IMG/VR virus record: IMGVR_UViG_3300045006_000483
Coordinates: 1 to 34,975 of that record
Source: a virus
Reading direction: 5' to 3' (one strand)
Length of the DNA: 34,975 bases
The notes under the pieces were generated by a model that saw only the letters and a program-made list of their open reading frames with translations, ran no database searches and was not told the origin of the DNA. The translations under genes and the position numbers were made by a program. Positions 1-7,413 of this stretch are shown here, in pieces; the first letter of the stretch is position 1, and every line of letters starts with the position of its first letter.

Positions 1-46
1 TCCTTGTGTAAGCGGTTAATGGTCACGCACCCCAGCCTGCCGGACA

Positions 47-66
47 GGGCGCGCACAAGCGCGCCC
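47..66. repeat. Perfect 8-bp inverted repeat (hairpin)
   Basis: GGGCGCGC and GCGCGCCC face each other across an ACAA loop, a very stable GC hairpin close to the left edge. It lies in non-coding sequence with no T-tract after it, so it is not a standard terminator. It could be the end of an upstream transcript, a protein-binding site or part of a structured RNA running off the window. The function is not known. Confidence 0.7.
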
Positions 67-186
67 AACCAAACGCACGCACGCGCACGCAAACGCCCAA
101 ACGCGTGCTTATTCAGGCTCGCTGCATGTGCGGGCAGTTGGGCAAGCGATAGGGCAAGGGCACGCCCGCAGGGCGCGTCCTGCATG

Positions 187-214
187 GCTCGCGCTCGCTT
201 GTGCTCGCGCTCGC
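187..214. repeat. Two 12-bp direct repeats, 16-bp spacing
   Basis: GCTCGCGCTCGC occurs at 187-198 and again at 203-214, and CATGG flanks the pair on both outer sides. The 16-base spacing and symmetry suggest a binding site for a protein, but low-complexity GC sequence could give the same picture by chance. Confidence 0.55.
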
Positions 215-222
215 ATGGAAGC

Positions 223-277
223 GGGGGGCGGGGGGCGGGGCGCGCTCCCCCCAGTGTTCCAAAAAGGCGCGGGGGGG
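223..277 (+). other. G-run cluster, potential G-quadruplex
   Basis: G6 (223-228), G6 (230-235) and G4 (237-240) are separated by single C bases, with a further G7 at 271-277. A C6 run (247-252) could instead pair with one of the G-runs. Either structure is possible in single-stranded DNA or RNA. No gene overlaps it. Confidence 0.45.
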
Positions 278-354
278 AGATAAAGCAACCCTACTCGAAA
301 AATAAAACCCAAAAATCCAACTCGTGTCAAGAAATGGCGCAACGCGGCACAACG

Positions 355-363
355 CTTTTATAC
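355..363 (+). promoter_or_regulatory. Archaeal TATA box, late operon promoter 1
   Basis: GCTTTTATA matches the archaeal TATA-box consensus and stands out in GC-rich surroundings. Transcription would start about 25 bases downstream (near 385), giving a leader of roughly 190 bases before the first gene at 572. Confidence 0.55.
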
Positions 364-541
364 TCCCTCACAATCCATCCAGACCGTTGGCTGTGCGCTT
401 CCCATGGCGCAGGCGTCCAACCTCAATCAATAACCTCGTCGGGGCGGGTCCCATTGCCGTCCCATCATGGCACCTCGTAACCCGCCCCGACCCCCAATCC
501 CGAGCGGCGGCTTCGACGTAAATCACCTCTCCAAACAGATG

Positions 542-551
542 GCTTTTTAAC
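542..551 (+). promoter_or_regulatory. TATA box for leaderless transcript of the Cas4-like gene
   Basis: GCTTTTTAAC is centred about 25 bases before the ATG at 572. That is the archaeal distance from TATA box to transcription start, so the message would begin at or next to the start codon. No Shine-Dalgarno sequence lies in front of this ATG, which fits leaderless translation. Confidence 0.55.
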
Positions 552-571
552 TCTTTTGCCGTAATAACACT

Positions 572-1459
572 ATGCACATTTCCCTCATATCCCTTTTGAC
601 GGAAAGCCTGCCAAAGGAGCCGCACCCCCGAAAAAACGGCGTATACTATCCATCGGAAGTCGGCGCGTGCCTCCGCAAGGTCTTTTACACCCACACCATG
701 CCGCCGGCGCAGCACTCGATGGAAACCCTTCTCGTCTTCACCATGGGGGACGCCGTCCACGACAAACTCGCCTCGATGTTCAAAACCACGCGCAACGTCC
801 GCCTCATCGCCAATGAAAAATCATTCGTCGCGCCAATCGAGTGGCGCGGTCAGTCCTTCACCATCAGCGGGTGCCTCGACGACCTTGTCCAGGTCTGGGT
901 CCCGGGCGCGCCCAACACCCAGCCGAATCCGGAAAAATGCGGGGAAATTGGAAAAACCCCCGAGGAACCGCCGATAAACCAGGAAAATCCGCAGCAGACC
1001 GGCGGGAAATGGCATACTTTCGTCGTTGATGTGAAGTCCACGAAATCGGTCGACCACCTCGCCGCGGCAAAGCCCGAGCACGCCTTCCAGGTCTTTTTCT
1101 ATCTCCGCTGCCTCCAGCATTCCTACCCCGACATCGTCGGAAAGCTCCTCTACGTCGAGAAAAACTCGTTCGCGATGAAGGAGTTCGACGTGGAATACAC
1201 CGACGCCGCCTGGAAAGCCTCGCTGGACAGGTACGCCGCCATCCACGCCGCGGTCTCGGACCCCGACCGCACCGGCGCGGCGCTCGAGCCGGAGGCGAAG
1301 ACCAGCCAGGAGCGCGCCTGGGAATGCAACTACTGCCCGTTCCGCGCGCGCTGCGACCTCGATGTCGGTCCCTCGGGCGTGGAATGGAAGAAAGCCGAGG
1401 CGCACCGCAGGATGAAACCCGGGCAAGCCGGTCCAGGACCGGTGGAGGCGTACCTATGA
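572..1459 (+). CDS. Cas4/RecB-like PD-(D/E)XK exonuclease, probable [4Fe-4S] protein
   Basis: A 295-residue protein with the order of motifs seen in Cas4-type RecB nucleases: an early Cys in SEVGACLRK (C33), His63, the acidic motif ISGCLDD (D103), the catalytic strand VVDVKS (D153, K155), a QxxxY motif (Q173, Y177), and a C-terminal CxxCx5C cluster (C252, C255, C261). C33 with the three late cysteines would hold an iron-sulphur cluster. Such enzymes cut single-stranded DNA ends; in viruses they are tied to recombination or DNA-end processing. Residues about 111-147 are a Pro/Asn-rich insertion between motifs. The ATG lacks an SD but lies 25 bases from a TATA box. It overlaps the next gene by ATGA. 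No Cas1 or CRISPR is present, so this is not a CRISPR adaptation gene here. Confidence 0.85.
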   Translation: MHISLISLLTESLPKEPHPRKNGVYYPSEVGACLRKVFYTHTMPPAQHSMETLLVFTMGDAVHDKLASMFKTTRNVRLIANEKSFVAPIEWRGQSFTISGCLDDLVQVWVPGAPNTQPNPEKCGEIGKTPEEPPINQENPQQTGGKWHTFVVDVKSTKSVDHLAAAKPEHAFQVFFYLRCLQHSYPDIVGKLLYVEKNSFAMKEFDVEYTDAAWKASLDRYAAIHAAVSDPDRTGAALEPEAKTSQERAWECNYCPFRARCDLDVGPSGVEWKKAEAHRRMKPGQAGPGPVEAYL

Positions 1460-1842
1460 GCAACGAACGGACGCGCAACACCTACGCGCACTGCTATTGG
1501 TGCAACGCCACCATCACCGAACTCTCGGAAATGCGCAACTCGCGCGGGCGCAGGGTGGTCTTCTGCTCCCAGAAACACTTCCGCCGCTACATCGCAGCCA
1601 ACCCGCCGCATCCGCCAAGCCTCCGCCACGACTCGCACACCTCCCCGGTCGAGACAATCAACCGCATGACCGAACGCCTGGACGACCTCCGCGCGGAATC
1701 CCTCTTCCTCCCCGACACCTCGATGCAAAAACTCGTCGACGAGAGCATAATCCACGAGCTCACATCAATCGCCGAGGGGCGCGAGCGCGTCACAATACAG
1801 GAGCGCGTCTGCGTGCGCCTCGGGCGCGGAGGAATACGATGA
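1456..1842 (+). CDS. Small treble-clef zinc-finger-like protein
   Basis: A 128-residue protein. Near the N-terminus C13xxC16 and C37xxxH41 (CYWC and FCSQKH) form a probable treble-clef or short zinc finger, like those in HNH or MYM-type proteins. The remainder is polar and probably helical (about 62-110). The start overlaps the stop of the nuclease gene by ATGA, and its own stop overlaps the next ATG, so it is translationally coupled. Position between a nuclease and the terminase genes suggests a DNA-binding accessory role, but no function can be assigned. Confidence 0.7.
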   Translation: MSNERTRNTYAHCYWCNATITELSEMRNSRGRRVVFCSQKHFRRYIAANPPHPPSLRHDSHTSPVETINRMTERLDDLRAESLFLPDTSMQKLVDESIIHELTSIAEGRERVTIQERVCVRLGRGGIR

Positions 1843-2123
1843 CCGGCTCGGCAGACCAGCCGCTCGCCCGGTCCACGAGGCTGACGCGCGAGAACATCCA
1901 CAAGGTCCTTCCGTGCTTCGGGCACTTCGCGTTCTTCCACTGCATGAACCTGGGCTTCCTGCAGTACCGGACGAACCCGCGGACGGGCATCCAGGAATTC
2001 CCCCGCTGCCCGTTCGAGCGGCTCTGCAGGAAAGAGGCGTTAAAATACCATGAGAACATGGATGTTTATCAGACCGGGCAAATCGACAAGCCCCGGGAGA
2101 TAATAAGGCAGCTGAAAAAATGA
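1839..2123 (+). CDS. Small Cys-cluster protein, unknown function
   Basis: A 94-residue protein preceded by GGAGGAA, six bases before the ATG. Four cysteines (C26, C35, C57, C63) with the pattern CPFERLC at the last two resemble a metal or iron-sulphur site. The C-terminal third is charged and helical. It overlaps its neighbours on both sides by ATGA. It is not a recognised family. Similar Cys spacing recurs in the candidate small terminase downstream, so both may be metal-binding DNA-packaging or processing factors; this is inference only. Confidence 0.65.
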   Translation: MTGSADQPLARSTRLTRENIHKVLPCFGHFAFFHCMNLGFLQYRTNPRTGIQEFPRCPFERLCRKEALKYHENMDVYQTGQIDKPREIIRQLKK

Positions 2124-2284
2124 TGAGTGAAGGTGGCGTGGGCATTGGCTCGCCGGGTTTCCTGACCGGCGGTAAGCGGAGAGCGAGAAGCCGTGAGACC
2201 GCGTGTCTAGTGGCACTATCGCAGAGTCCTTCCAACCCCGCGCCTTGCGTACGACATAGACGACGGAAAGGAACCGAGGGGTGA
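2120..2284 (+). CDS. Possible small basic protein
   Basis: A 54-codon frame opens with ATGATG overlapping the previous stop (ATGA) and ends in GGGTGA just before the next gene. The product is rich in Arg, Gly and Ser with a basic RHRRRK stretch near the end and resembles no family. Coupling and the lack of any other use of this 160-base gap support it; the odd composition argues against it. The DNA also contains a GCCGG/CCGGC hairpin around 2150-2172, so a structured non-coding stretch is the alternative. Confidence 0.4.
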   Translation: MMSEGGVGIGSPGFLTGGKRRARSRETACLVALSQSPSNPAPCVRHRRRKGTEG

Positions 2285-2288
2285 GATT

Positions 2289-2438
2289 GTGAAGAAAGGG
2301 AAAACAAAAGGCGACTACGGTGAAGCCGAGGTGACGAGAATTGCCATCCACCTCGCGGCTTTCCTGCTTGGGGCGGCAGTCCTGGCTGGCGTGGCTCTCC
2401 TGTTCGTAGCCGCGCTGATATGGTTGGGGGTGCTTTGA
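2289..2438 (+). CDS. Single-pass membrane mini-protein
   Basis: A 49-residue protein that starts at GTG behind a strong GGGGTGA ribosome-binding site. A basic N-terminus (KKGKTKGD) is followed by one long hydrophobic segment (about residues 21-47) that runs to the stop. This is a simple membrane anchor with a cytoplasmic tail on the N-terminal side by the positive-inside rule. Function unknown. It is followed after one base by the next ATG. Confidence 0.6.
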   Translation: MKKGKTKGDYGEAEVTRIAIHLAAFLLGAAVLAGVALLFVAALIWLGVL

Positions 2439-2439
2439 G

Positions 2440-2646
2440 ATGGTGAAGTACGTTTTGCTCAGGCAGTGCATACCTGGGCGCACGTTCGACTATTTCCGCA
2501 TGAACGGCTACGACATCGTCTCGATGGTCGAGTCGGATGATGTTGTCGACGTGAAAGCCGAGGCGCTCGAGCGCATCATCGCTGAGCATGCGAAGTCCAA
2601 GGCGGTCGAGTCAGCCGTCGCGCAGGGGGGCAGGCGCCGTGGGTGA
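2440..2646 (+). CDS. Small hypothetical protein
   Basis: A 68-residue protein with SD GGGGGTG about 9 bases before the ATG. It begins VKYVLLRQCIPGRTFDYF, a beta-then-loop pattern, and ends in a helical, Ala/Lys-rich tail (KAEALERIIAEHAKSKAVES). No family is recognised. It overlaps the following gene by 8 bases if that gene starts at GTG 2639. Gene order places it just before the terminase subunits. Confidence 0.65.
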   Translation: MVKYVLLRQCIPGRTFDYFRMNGYDIVSMVESDDVVDVKAEALERIIAEHAKSKAVESAVAQGGRRRG

Positions 2647-3181
2647 GTGGTCCTCCCGCCTCGCCGAGGTCTCGCAGCCTCGCGCGCCAGCGCCGCTGTC
2701 CGGCGACGACATCTACTTCATGTACATCCAGTGCACCGGCTGCAAGTACCGCGACCAGTGCCCGCACTACGACTCGCGCAACCCCGGCTGCATGATGCGC
2801 CGCAGCCTTTTCGAGACCCAGTTCGCCAAAATCGAGTTCAAGTCCGACGACCCGCTCGCAATCAACCGCCTCCGGCTCATGGCGCAGAACTACGTCCAAA
2901 TCCTGCTGATGCGGTCGTTCGGCGAGGGGCTCACCTCGGAGGAGATAATGCTCCTGAAGACCGTCCTCGACCAGCTCTCGAGGCTCGGCATCGACAAGAC
3001 CGGCGAGCTGCTCGACCAGAAATCCAAGTCGGCGGTCCCGTGGGACAAGGACGAGACCGTGCAGAAGCTCAAGGACGAGGTGGAGGAGGCTCGCGCGCTC
3101 AAGGACGAGGTCGACAGGCTCCGCGCAATCGTCGCCAAGCGCGAGAGGAAGCAGGAGGTCGATGCGGTTGCCGATAAGTGA
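2639..3181 (+). CDS. Candidate small terminase subunit with Cys cluster
   Basis: A 180-residue protein directly before the large terminase, where the small DNA-recognition subunit normally sits. It has a four-Cys cluster at residues 32-51 (CxxCx5CxxHx6C type: C32, C35, C41, C51), a helical middle, and a strongly charged coiled coil at about 130-172 that could drive oligomerisation. A GTG start at 2639 with a G6 run upstream is chosen; an in-frame ATG at 2588 would lie inside the previous gene. No classic helix-turn-helix is obvious, so the assignment rests on position and coiled coil. The Cys cluster is unusual for small terminases and may bind zinc or an iron-sulphur cluster. Confidence 0.6.
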   Translation: MGEWSSRLAEVSQPRAPAPLSGDDIYFMYIQCTGCKYRDQCPHYDSRNPGCMMRRSLFETQFAKIEFKSDDPLAINRLRLMAQNYVQILLMRSFGEGLTSEEIMLLKTVLDQLSRLGIDKTGELLDQKSKSAVPWDKDETVQKLKDEVEEARALKDEVDRLRAIVAKRERKQEVDAVADK

Positions 3182-4598
3182 GCCGTGCGACTCGGAGGAC
3201 AAATGCTGGATGCTCGGCGCGGTCGACATATTCCACGCCATGGACCACTGGTTCTCCTTCAAGCCGCACCCGGCGCAGGAGAAAATCATCCGCGGCATGA
3301 AGAAGACCACCACCATCGTGGCGGGACGCAGGTTCGGCAAGTCCAAGCTCATGGCTGCCCTGGCGCTGCACTTCGCCCTGACGAACAGGCGGACCACACA
3401 GTACGTCGTCTCGCACTCCGACGACCAGGCGCGCATCATTTTCAACGACCTGCGCAACATGGCGCTCGAGTCGCCCATGGTCTCCAAGCTCATCACCGCG
3501 GTCAAGGACTTCCCGTTCGCCCAAATCTCGTTCAAGTCCGGCTCGGAAATCCACGCCCGCTCGACCGGCAACAACGAGGGCAAATATCTCCGTGGTCACA
3601 GCGCCCACAGGGTAATCATCGACGAGGCTGCGTATGTCAAGGAGAACGTAATCAACACCGTCATCTCCCCCATGCTTGCCGACTACGCCGACCATGGCGG
3701 CGGCTGGCTCATCAAAATCTCCACCCCCATGGGGAAGAACCATTTCTACGAATCCTACCAGCAGGGCGTCCGCGGCGAGCCCGAGTGCGCCTCGTTCCAG
3801 TTCACCTCGTTCGACAATCCGCACATCTCCCACAGGTACATCCAGCGCGAACGGGCGAAAATCACGGACCTGCAGTACCGTGTCGAGTACCTCGCCGAGT
3901 TCGTCGACGAGCAGGTCGCGGTCTTCCGCTGGGATTCAATCAACGATGCGATGGGCGACATGGAGGAACTGTATGCGAGCCAAAAGGGAAGAAATTACTA
4001 CATCGGAGTTGACGTGGCGAAGGTTCATGACTATACTTCAATCACAGTTATCGACGGAACCGACCAAAAGGATTGCCGCGTCGTGTACACTGAACGCTTC
4101 ACAAACCGACCATACTCCTATGTGGTGGAGCGCATCCTTGGTGTGTGCCTTCAGTTCCAGCCTCTCAGGGTCCTCATTGACGAGACCGGCGTCGGCGCCG
4201 GAATCACCGAGCAGGTCGCCCTCCAGGTTCCGGCATCGGAGGGCTTCGTTTTCTCGATGCAGTCCAAGATAGGTCTGATAAACACGCTCAAGACCGGGCT
4301 GGAGCAGCGGCGCATCAAGTTCTCAGCCTCCAACACGGTCCTCTCCGAGGAACTCAGGTATTACGAATACGACATAAACGAGGACACGGGGACGGTGAAG
4401 ATGAACGCGGCTCACGGAAAGCACGATGACTGCGTAATTTCCCTTGCGTTGGCTTACCAGAAATGCGCGGTCATTTACGCCGATGTGGAAGTCTCGCTGA
4501 TAGACGCCCAATCGAAACAATTAAATACAAGCGGCGAATCCGCTTCAATGCTGCAGGGCACCGAGCGCCAGTCAGATGACGTAATCACGGTGATATGA
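3162..4598 (+). CDS. terL: Terminase large subunit (packaging ATPase-nuclease)
   Basis: A 478-residue motor protein that pumps viral DNA into proheads and cuts it. Visible motifs: Walker A AGRRFGKS (54-61), Walker B VIIDEAA with D154 and E155, coupling motif near ISTPMG (186-191), then the RNase-H-fold nuclease with acidic residues at D284 (IGVDVAKVHD), D340 (VLIDET) and D422/D423 (HDDCVISLAL). All key residues are present and the length is typical. The ATG follows AGGAGGT and overlaps the upstream gene by 20 bases. Placed before portal, as in nearly all tailed viruses. Confidence 0.96.
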   Translation: MRLPISEPCDSEDKCWMLGAVDIFHAMDHWFSFKPHPAQEKIIRGMKKTTTIVAGRRFGKSKLMAALALHFALTNRRTTQYVVSHSDDQARIIFNDLRNMALESPMVSKLITAVKDFPFAQISFKSGSEIHARSTGNNEGKYLRGHSAHRVIIDEAAYVKENVINTVISPMLADYADHGGGWLIKISTPMGKNHFYESYQQGVRGEPECASFQFTSFDNPHISHRYIQRERAKITDLQYRVEYLAEFVDEQVAVFRWDSINDAMGDMEELYASQKGRNYYIGVDVAKVHDYTSITVIDGTDQKDCRVVYTERFTNRPYSYVVERILGVCLQFQPLRVLIDETGVGAGITEQVALQVPASEGFVFSMQSKIGLINTLKTGLEQRRIKFSASNTVLSEELRYYEYDINEDTGTVKMNAAHGKHDDCVISLALAYQKCAVIYADVEVSLIDAQSKQLNTSGESASMLQGTERQSDDVITVI

Positions 4599-6341
4599 GT
4601 GGCTTTTTTGGATAGCTTGACCGCGGGGGTGAGGTCCGTAATCTCCCCAACGAAAACGGCTGCCGAGCCGAAGACGCCAAATGACGTGGAAAAGCGCCAC
4701 TCCGTGACCAACACCTCGCAAGCCTATGATGGCTCCTTCGCACTCACTCCTGATTACCTGGCTTTCCGCAACACATGGTGGGGGCAGCAGCAGCCCGTCA
4801 ACTACAAAATGCTGTGGAAGGCGTATCTCGAGGAGCCCATAGTCCGAGCATGTGTCGACATCACGGTCGACGCGGTAATCGGCGACGGCTACCTCCTCGA
4901 GGGGGCGACCGAACTCCATGTCAAGCGCGTCCGGAACGTTTTCAAGAAGGCTGATTTCCAGAAGTTCCTCCAGGACACCATCACCTCGCTGGTCATATAC
5001 GGCGACGCATACGCCGAGGTCGTGAGGAAGAACGGCGGGCTTGTCGACTTCTTCCGCCCGGTTGACGCGGCGACCGTGCGCATCGACTACGACGAGCACG
5101 GATTCGTGATGAAGTACGTCCAGCGCGTCCTCCACAGGCGCGTGGACTTCTATCCCGATGAGATGGTCCACATGACCGTCAACAACGTCGGAGGGAGGGT
5201 TTATGGTCTGTCATCGCTCCAGTCGGTCATCTTCACGCTGCAGGCGAAACTCGCCGCCCAGACGTTCAACACCGAATATTTCCGGCGCAACGGGCTTCCA
5301 CGTTCTCTTTATATTTCCAGAAACCTCTCAAAGGAGCAGAACGACCGGGCAATACAGGCTCTGCGCTCTGCCACTCCCCAGACCGACATCTGGCTCAACA
5401 CTGGCGCTGGAGAGGTCGAACACCAGCTTGTTTCTCCCAACAACCAAGACATGCAGTTCGTTGAGCTTATGAACTTCCTGCGGCAGGAAATCATCGCCGC
5501 GATGGGCGTTCCGCCCATATTCCTTGGCATAACGGAAGGCTCGAACCGCTCAAACTCGCAGACGCAGATGGAGAGCTGGGACCGCAAGAAAAAGAAGATG
5601 CGCCTGATAATCCAGGACATCATCAACCAGCAGCTCCTCACCGCGTCCAACTTCGGCTTCGACGACGTGAAGTTCGCGTTCAACGACGAGAACAGCCGCG
5701 AGCGCCTCAAGTACGGGCAGCTGGCTCAGCTCCTCTCGACAATCCAGTGGATAACCCCCAACGAGATACGCAACATCCTCGACCTCCCGCCGATGGAAGA
5801 CAAGAGCGTGCGCTTCGATTCCTCGGCGGGCGAGCTTGACATGGCGACCGACGAAATCGGGGACAAGCCGCTGTTCATGATAAACCAGGAGTTCGGCATA
5901 GGCGCATTCGCCCCGAAGGACGACTTTGGCGGAGATGTCAAGAACCCAGCCAAGGACGCAGCCGACCCGCGCAAGAACCAGGGCAAGAAGGAAAACGCCG
6001 AGCGCCTCAACTCCGAGCAGGCTAACGAGAGCCGCAAGCTGGCGAAAGCCAATCCGACCAAGGACTATCCGTTTGGGGCGGTCGAGCCGGAGCGCGAGGT
6101 CACCTCCGAGTTCATGCTGCGGGATTTCAAGTCGAAGATAAAACAGGTCCTCGACGCACGCGACCGCGAGATGAAAAACCAGAACATGGACTTCGACAAC
6201 CCCGCCCAGCCGAACAAGGTTATCCTGCCGAACGTTGTCGGCTATGGCGAGAGGAAGTCGGTTGGGGAAGAGAAAGCCACCTTTTACAAGGGCACGGACC
6301 AGCTCACCGAGATGGGAATCAAGCTGAAGAGAAAGGCTTAA
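4599..6341 (+). CDS. Portal protein
   Basis: A 580-residue portal, which forms the dodecameric ring at the capsid vertex through which DNA passes. Recognised by its position after terL, the N-terminal run of an SPP1/HK97-type portal (WKAYLEEPIVRACVDITVDAV region), the segment SLQSVIFTLQAKLAAQTFNTEYFRRNG, and the typical MGVPPIFLGITEGSNRSNSQ stretch around residue 305. The C-terminal 130 residues are charged and low-complexity. It starts at GTG, one base after the terminase stop, with GGTGAT as ribosome-binding site. Confidence 0.92.
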   Translation: MAFLDSLTAGVRSVISPTKTAAEPKTPNDVEKRHSVTNTSQAYDGSFALTPDYLAFRNTWWGQQQPVNYKMLWKAYLEEPIVRACVDITVDAVIGDGYLLEGATELHVKRVRNVFKKADFQKFLQDTITSLVIYGDAYAEVVRKNGGLVDFFRPVDAATVRIDYDEHGFVMKYVQRVLHRRVDFYPDEMVHMTVNNVGGRVYGLSSLQSVIFTLQAKLAAQTFNTEYFRRNGLPRSLYISRNLSKEQNDRAIQALRSATPQTDIWLNTGAGEVEHQLVSPNNQDMQFVELMNFLRQEIIAAMGVPPIFLGITEGSNRSNSQTQMESWDRKKKKMRLIIQDIINQQLLTASNFGFDDVKFAFNDENSRERLKYGQLAQLLSTIQWITPNEIRNILDLPPMEDKSVRFDSSAGELDMATDEIGDKPLFMINQEFGIGAFAPKDDFGGDVKNPAKDAADPRKNQGKKENAERLNSEQANESRKLAKANPTKDYPFGAVEPEREVTSEFMLRDFKSKIKQVLDARDREMKNQNMDFDNPAQPNKVILPNVVGYGERKSVGEEKATFYKGTDQLTEMGIKLKRKA

Positions 6342-6346
6342 ATATT
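6337..6346 (+). promoter_or_regulatory. TATA box for capsid-module transcript
   Basis: GCTTAAATAT overlaps the portal stop codon (TAA 6339-6341). Its centre is about 25 bases before the GTG at 6367, the correct spacing for a leaderless archaeal message. No SD precedes that GTG. A separate promoter would allow protease, scaffold and capsid protein to be made in excess over portal and terminase. Confidence 0.5.
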
Positions 6347-6366
6347 AGGACGTAATCCGCACAGAT

Positions 6367-7404
6367 GTGGACTCCATGCGAAACTTCGAGATATTCATTC
6401 CGTTCGAAAAGTCGGTGTCGGCTGACGGCGAGCTTCGGCTTTTTGGAGGCATAGCATCCTCGTCTTCAGTCGACCGGGACCTCGAGCGCATGGACAAGGC
6501 GGTCCTTCCGAAAATCGCGGAAGGGTTGAAAAAGAACTCCACCGTTTTCTTCAATCACGACACCAAGGGTCTTGGCGTTGGCAACGTTGTCAACGCGGAG
6601 GTGCGCGGCGATTCCGTATATGTCGACGTTGTTCCGACGCGGGCGCCAGGGATGCAGGATGTGGTGGTTCAGATTAAGGAAGGCATTCTCAAGTCATTTT
6701 CAGTGGGCGGCAGGATACTCGACTGGGAGAACCAGTTCGACGACGCCTTGGGCAAGAACGTCCGTGTCATAAAGGATGTGGATTGCTACGAGGTGTCCGT
6801 CGTCGGCGTACCGTCGAACAAGGATGCAAGCGTCCTGTCGTACATCACTAAGTCTTTCGAAGGTGAAAACATGGATGTGAAAAAGGAACTGGGGCAGATC
6901 GGTGTCTCAACCCCCGCCACCGGTCCCGCCATGGTTGGCAGCAACGGACCCGCTGCAACCGCAGCTGCAGAGAGCTGCGTGGTTGACTGCGCGCCGCCTA
7001 TGGAGATTTCCAAAGGCAAGTACGAGGTTACCGTGAAGTGCGCCAAGTGCGGGGCTGTGAACAAGGGGACCTACGAGAGGAAGGAGGACCCGGAGCAGGG
7101 ACCGCACGAAGACGGAAAGAAATCGGCGGACCTGTTGGAGTCCCCCGAGTTCAAGAAGGTCTTCGATGAGTTCGGGAACAGGGTGTCGACCCTGGAGAAG
7201 TCCCACAAGGCGAAGATTGAAGAGTACGACCTCGCGCTGAAGGCAGCCCAGGCAAGGATTGATGAACTGCACAAGTCCATCGATTCCAAGTCGAAGGCGC
7301 TGGAGACCGAGACCGACAATCTGCAGAAGAGCGTGAAAGAAACAGAAAAAGCGCCTGAGAGCAAAGGCTCGTTCAGGCTGTTCCCGGAAGGGAAGGCATA
7401 CTAG
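6367..7404 (+). CDS. Prohead protease fused to scaffold-like C-terminal region
   Basis: A 345-residue protein. The first about 165 residues match the HK97/XkdF-type prohead protease: His64 in FFNHD, Ser110 or Ser112 in KSFSVGG, and E142 in YEVSVVGVPSN, giving a Ser-His-acid active site. Residues about 180-225 are a low-complexity linker followed by a CAKC motif and two other cysteines, possibly a small zinc site. The rest (about 245-335) is a strong coiled coil, as expected of a scaffold (delta domain) removed on maturation. GTG 6367 is chosen because it fits the TATA spacing; ATG 6376 is the alternative. It is nine bases from the capsid gene. Confidence 0.88.
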   Translation: MDSMRNFEIFIPFEKSVSADGELRLFGGIASSSSVDRDLERMDKAVLPKIAEGLKKNSTVFFNHDTKGLGVGNVVNAEVRGDSVYVDVVPTRAPGMQDVVVQIKEGILKSFSVGGRILDWENQFDDALGKNVRVIKDVDCYEVSVVGVPSNKDASVLSYITKSFEGENMDVKKELGQIGVSTPATGPAMVGSNGPAATAAAESCVVDCAPPMEISKGKYEVTVKCAKCGAVNKGTYERKEDPEQGPHEDGKKSADLLESPEFKKVFDEFGNRVSTLEKSHKAKIEEYDLALKAAQARIDELHKSIDSKSKALETETDNLQKSVKETEKAPESKGSFRLFPEGKAY

Positions 7405-7413
7405 GTGATTTAG

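Larger units (their letters stand above)
67..354. other. GC-rich non-coding leader region
   Basis: No convincing gene is seen here on either strand; the open frames are by-products of the GC-rich composition. The stretch holds alternating ACGCACGC-type sequence (about 76-112), a pair of 12-base direct repeats (187-214), three tight G-runs (223-240) with a further G7 run at 271-277, and then an abrupt change to A-rich sequence (about 288-320) before the first promoter. It could be a regulatory or replication region, or the junction with a neighbouring module. Confidence 0.6.

Noticed and set aside
1-54. tRNA-like start (GTGTAAGCGGTTAATGGTCAC resembles a D-arm)
   Set aside because: No paired anticodon stem of standard size, no GGTTCRANTCC T-arm and no acceptor stem can be found nearby; a GC hairpin takes that place.
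4-480. 158-codon plus-strand frame and minus-strand frames at the left end
   Set aside because: Composition follows GC-rich low-complexity DNA, there is no ribosome-binding site, and the frame runs across the promoter at 355.
368-760. 130-codon minus-strand frame divergent from the Cas4-like gene
   Set aside because: It is antisense to the well-supported nuclease gene for its first 190 bases and has no SD or promoter; its part in 368-560 remains only a weak possibility.
572-1459. CRISPR adaptation Cas4
   Set aside because: No Cas1, Cas2, repeats or leader are present; the virion gene setting points to a free-standing viral Cas4-like nuclease.
1456-1842. Longer version of the zinc-finger gene starting at 1324
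   Set aside because: The extra 44 codons overlap the Cys cluster of the nuclease in another frame; ATG 1456 gives the normal ATGA coupling.
2576-3583. 335-codon minus-strand frame
   Set aside because: It is antisense to the small and large terminase genes, whose motifs are clear on the plus strand.
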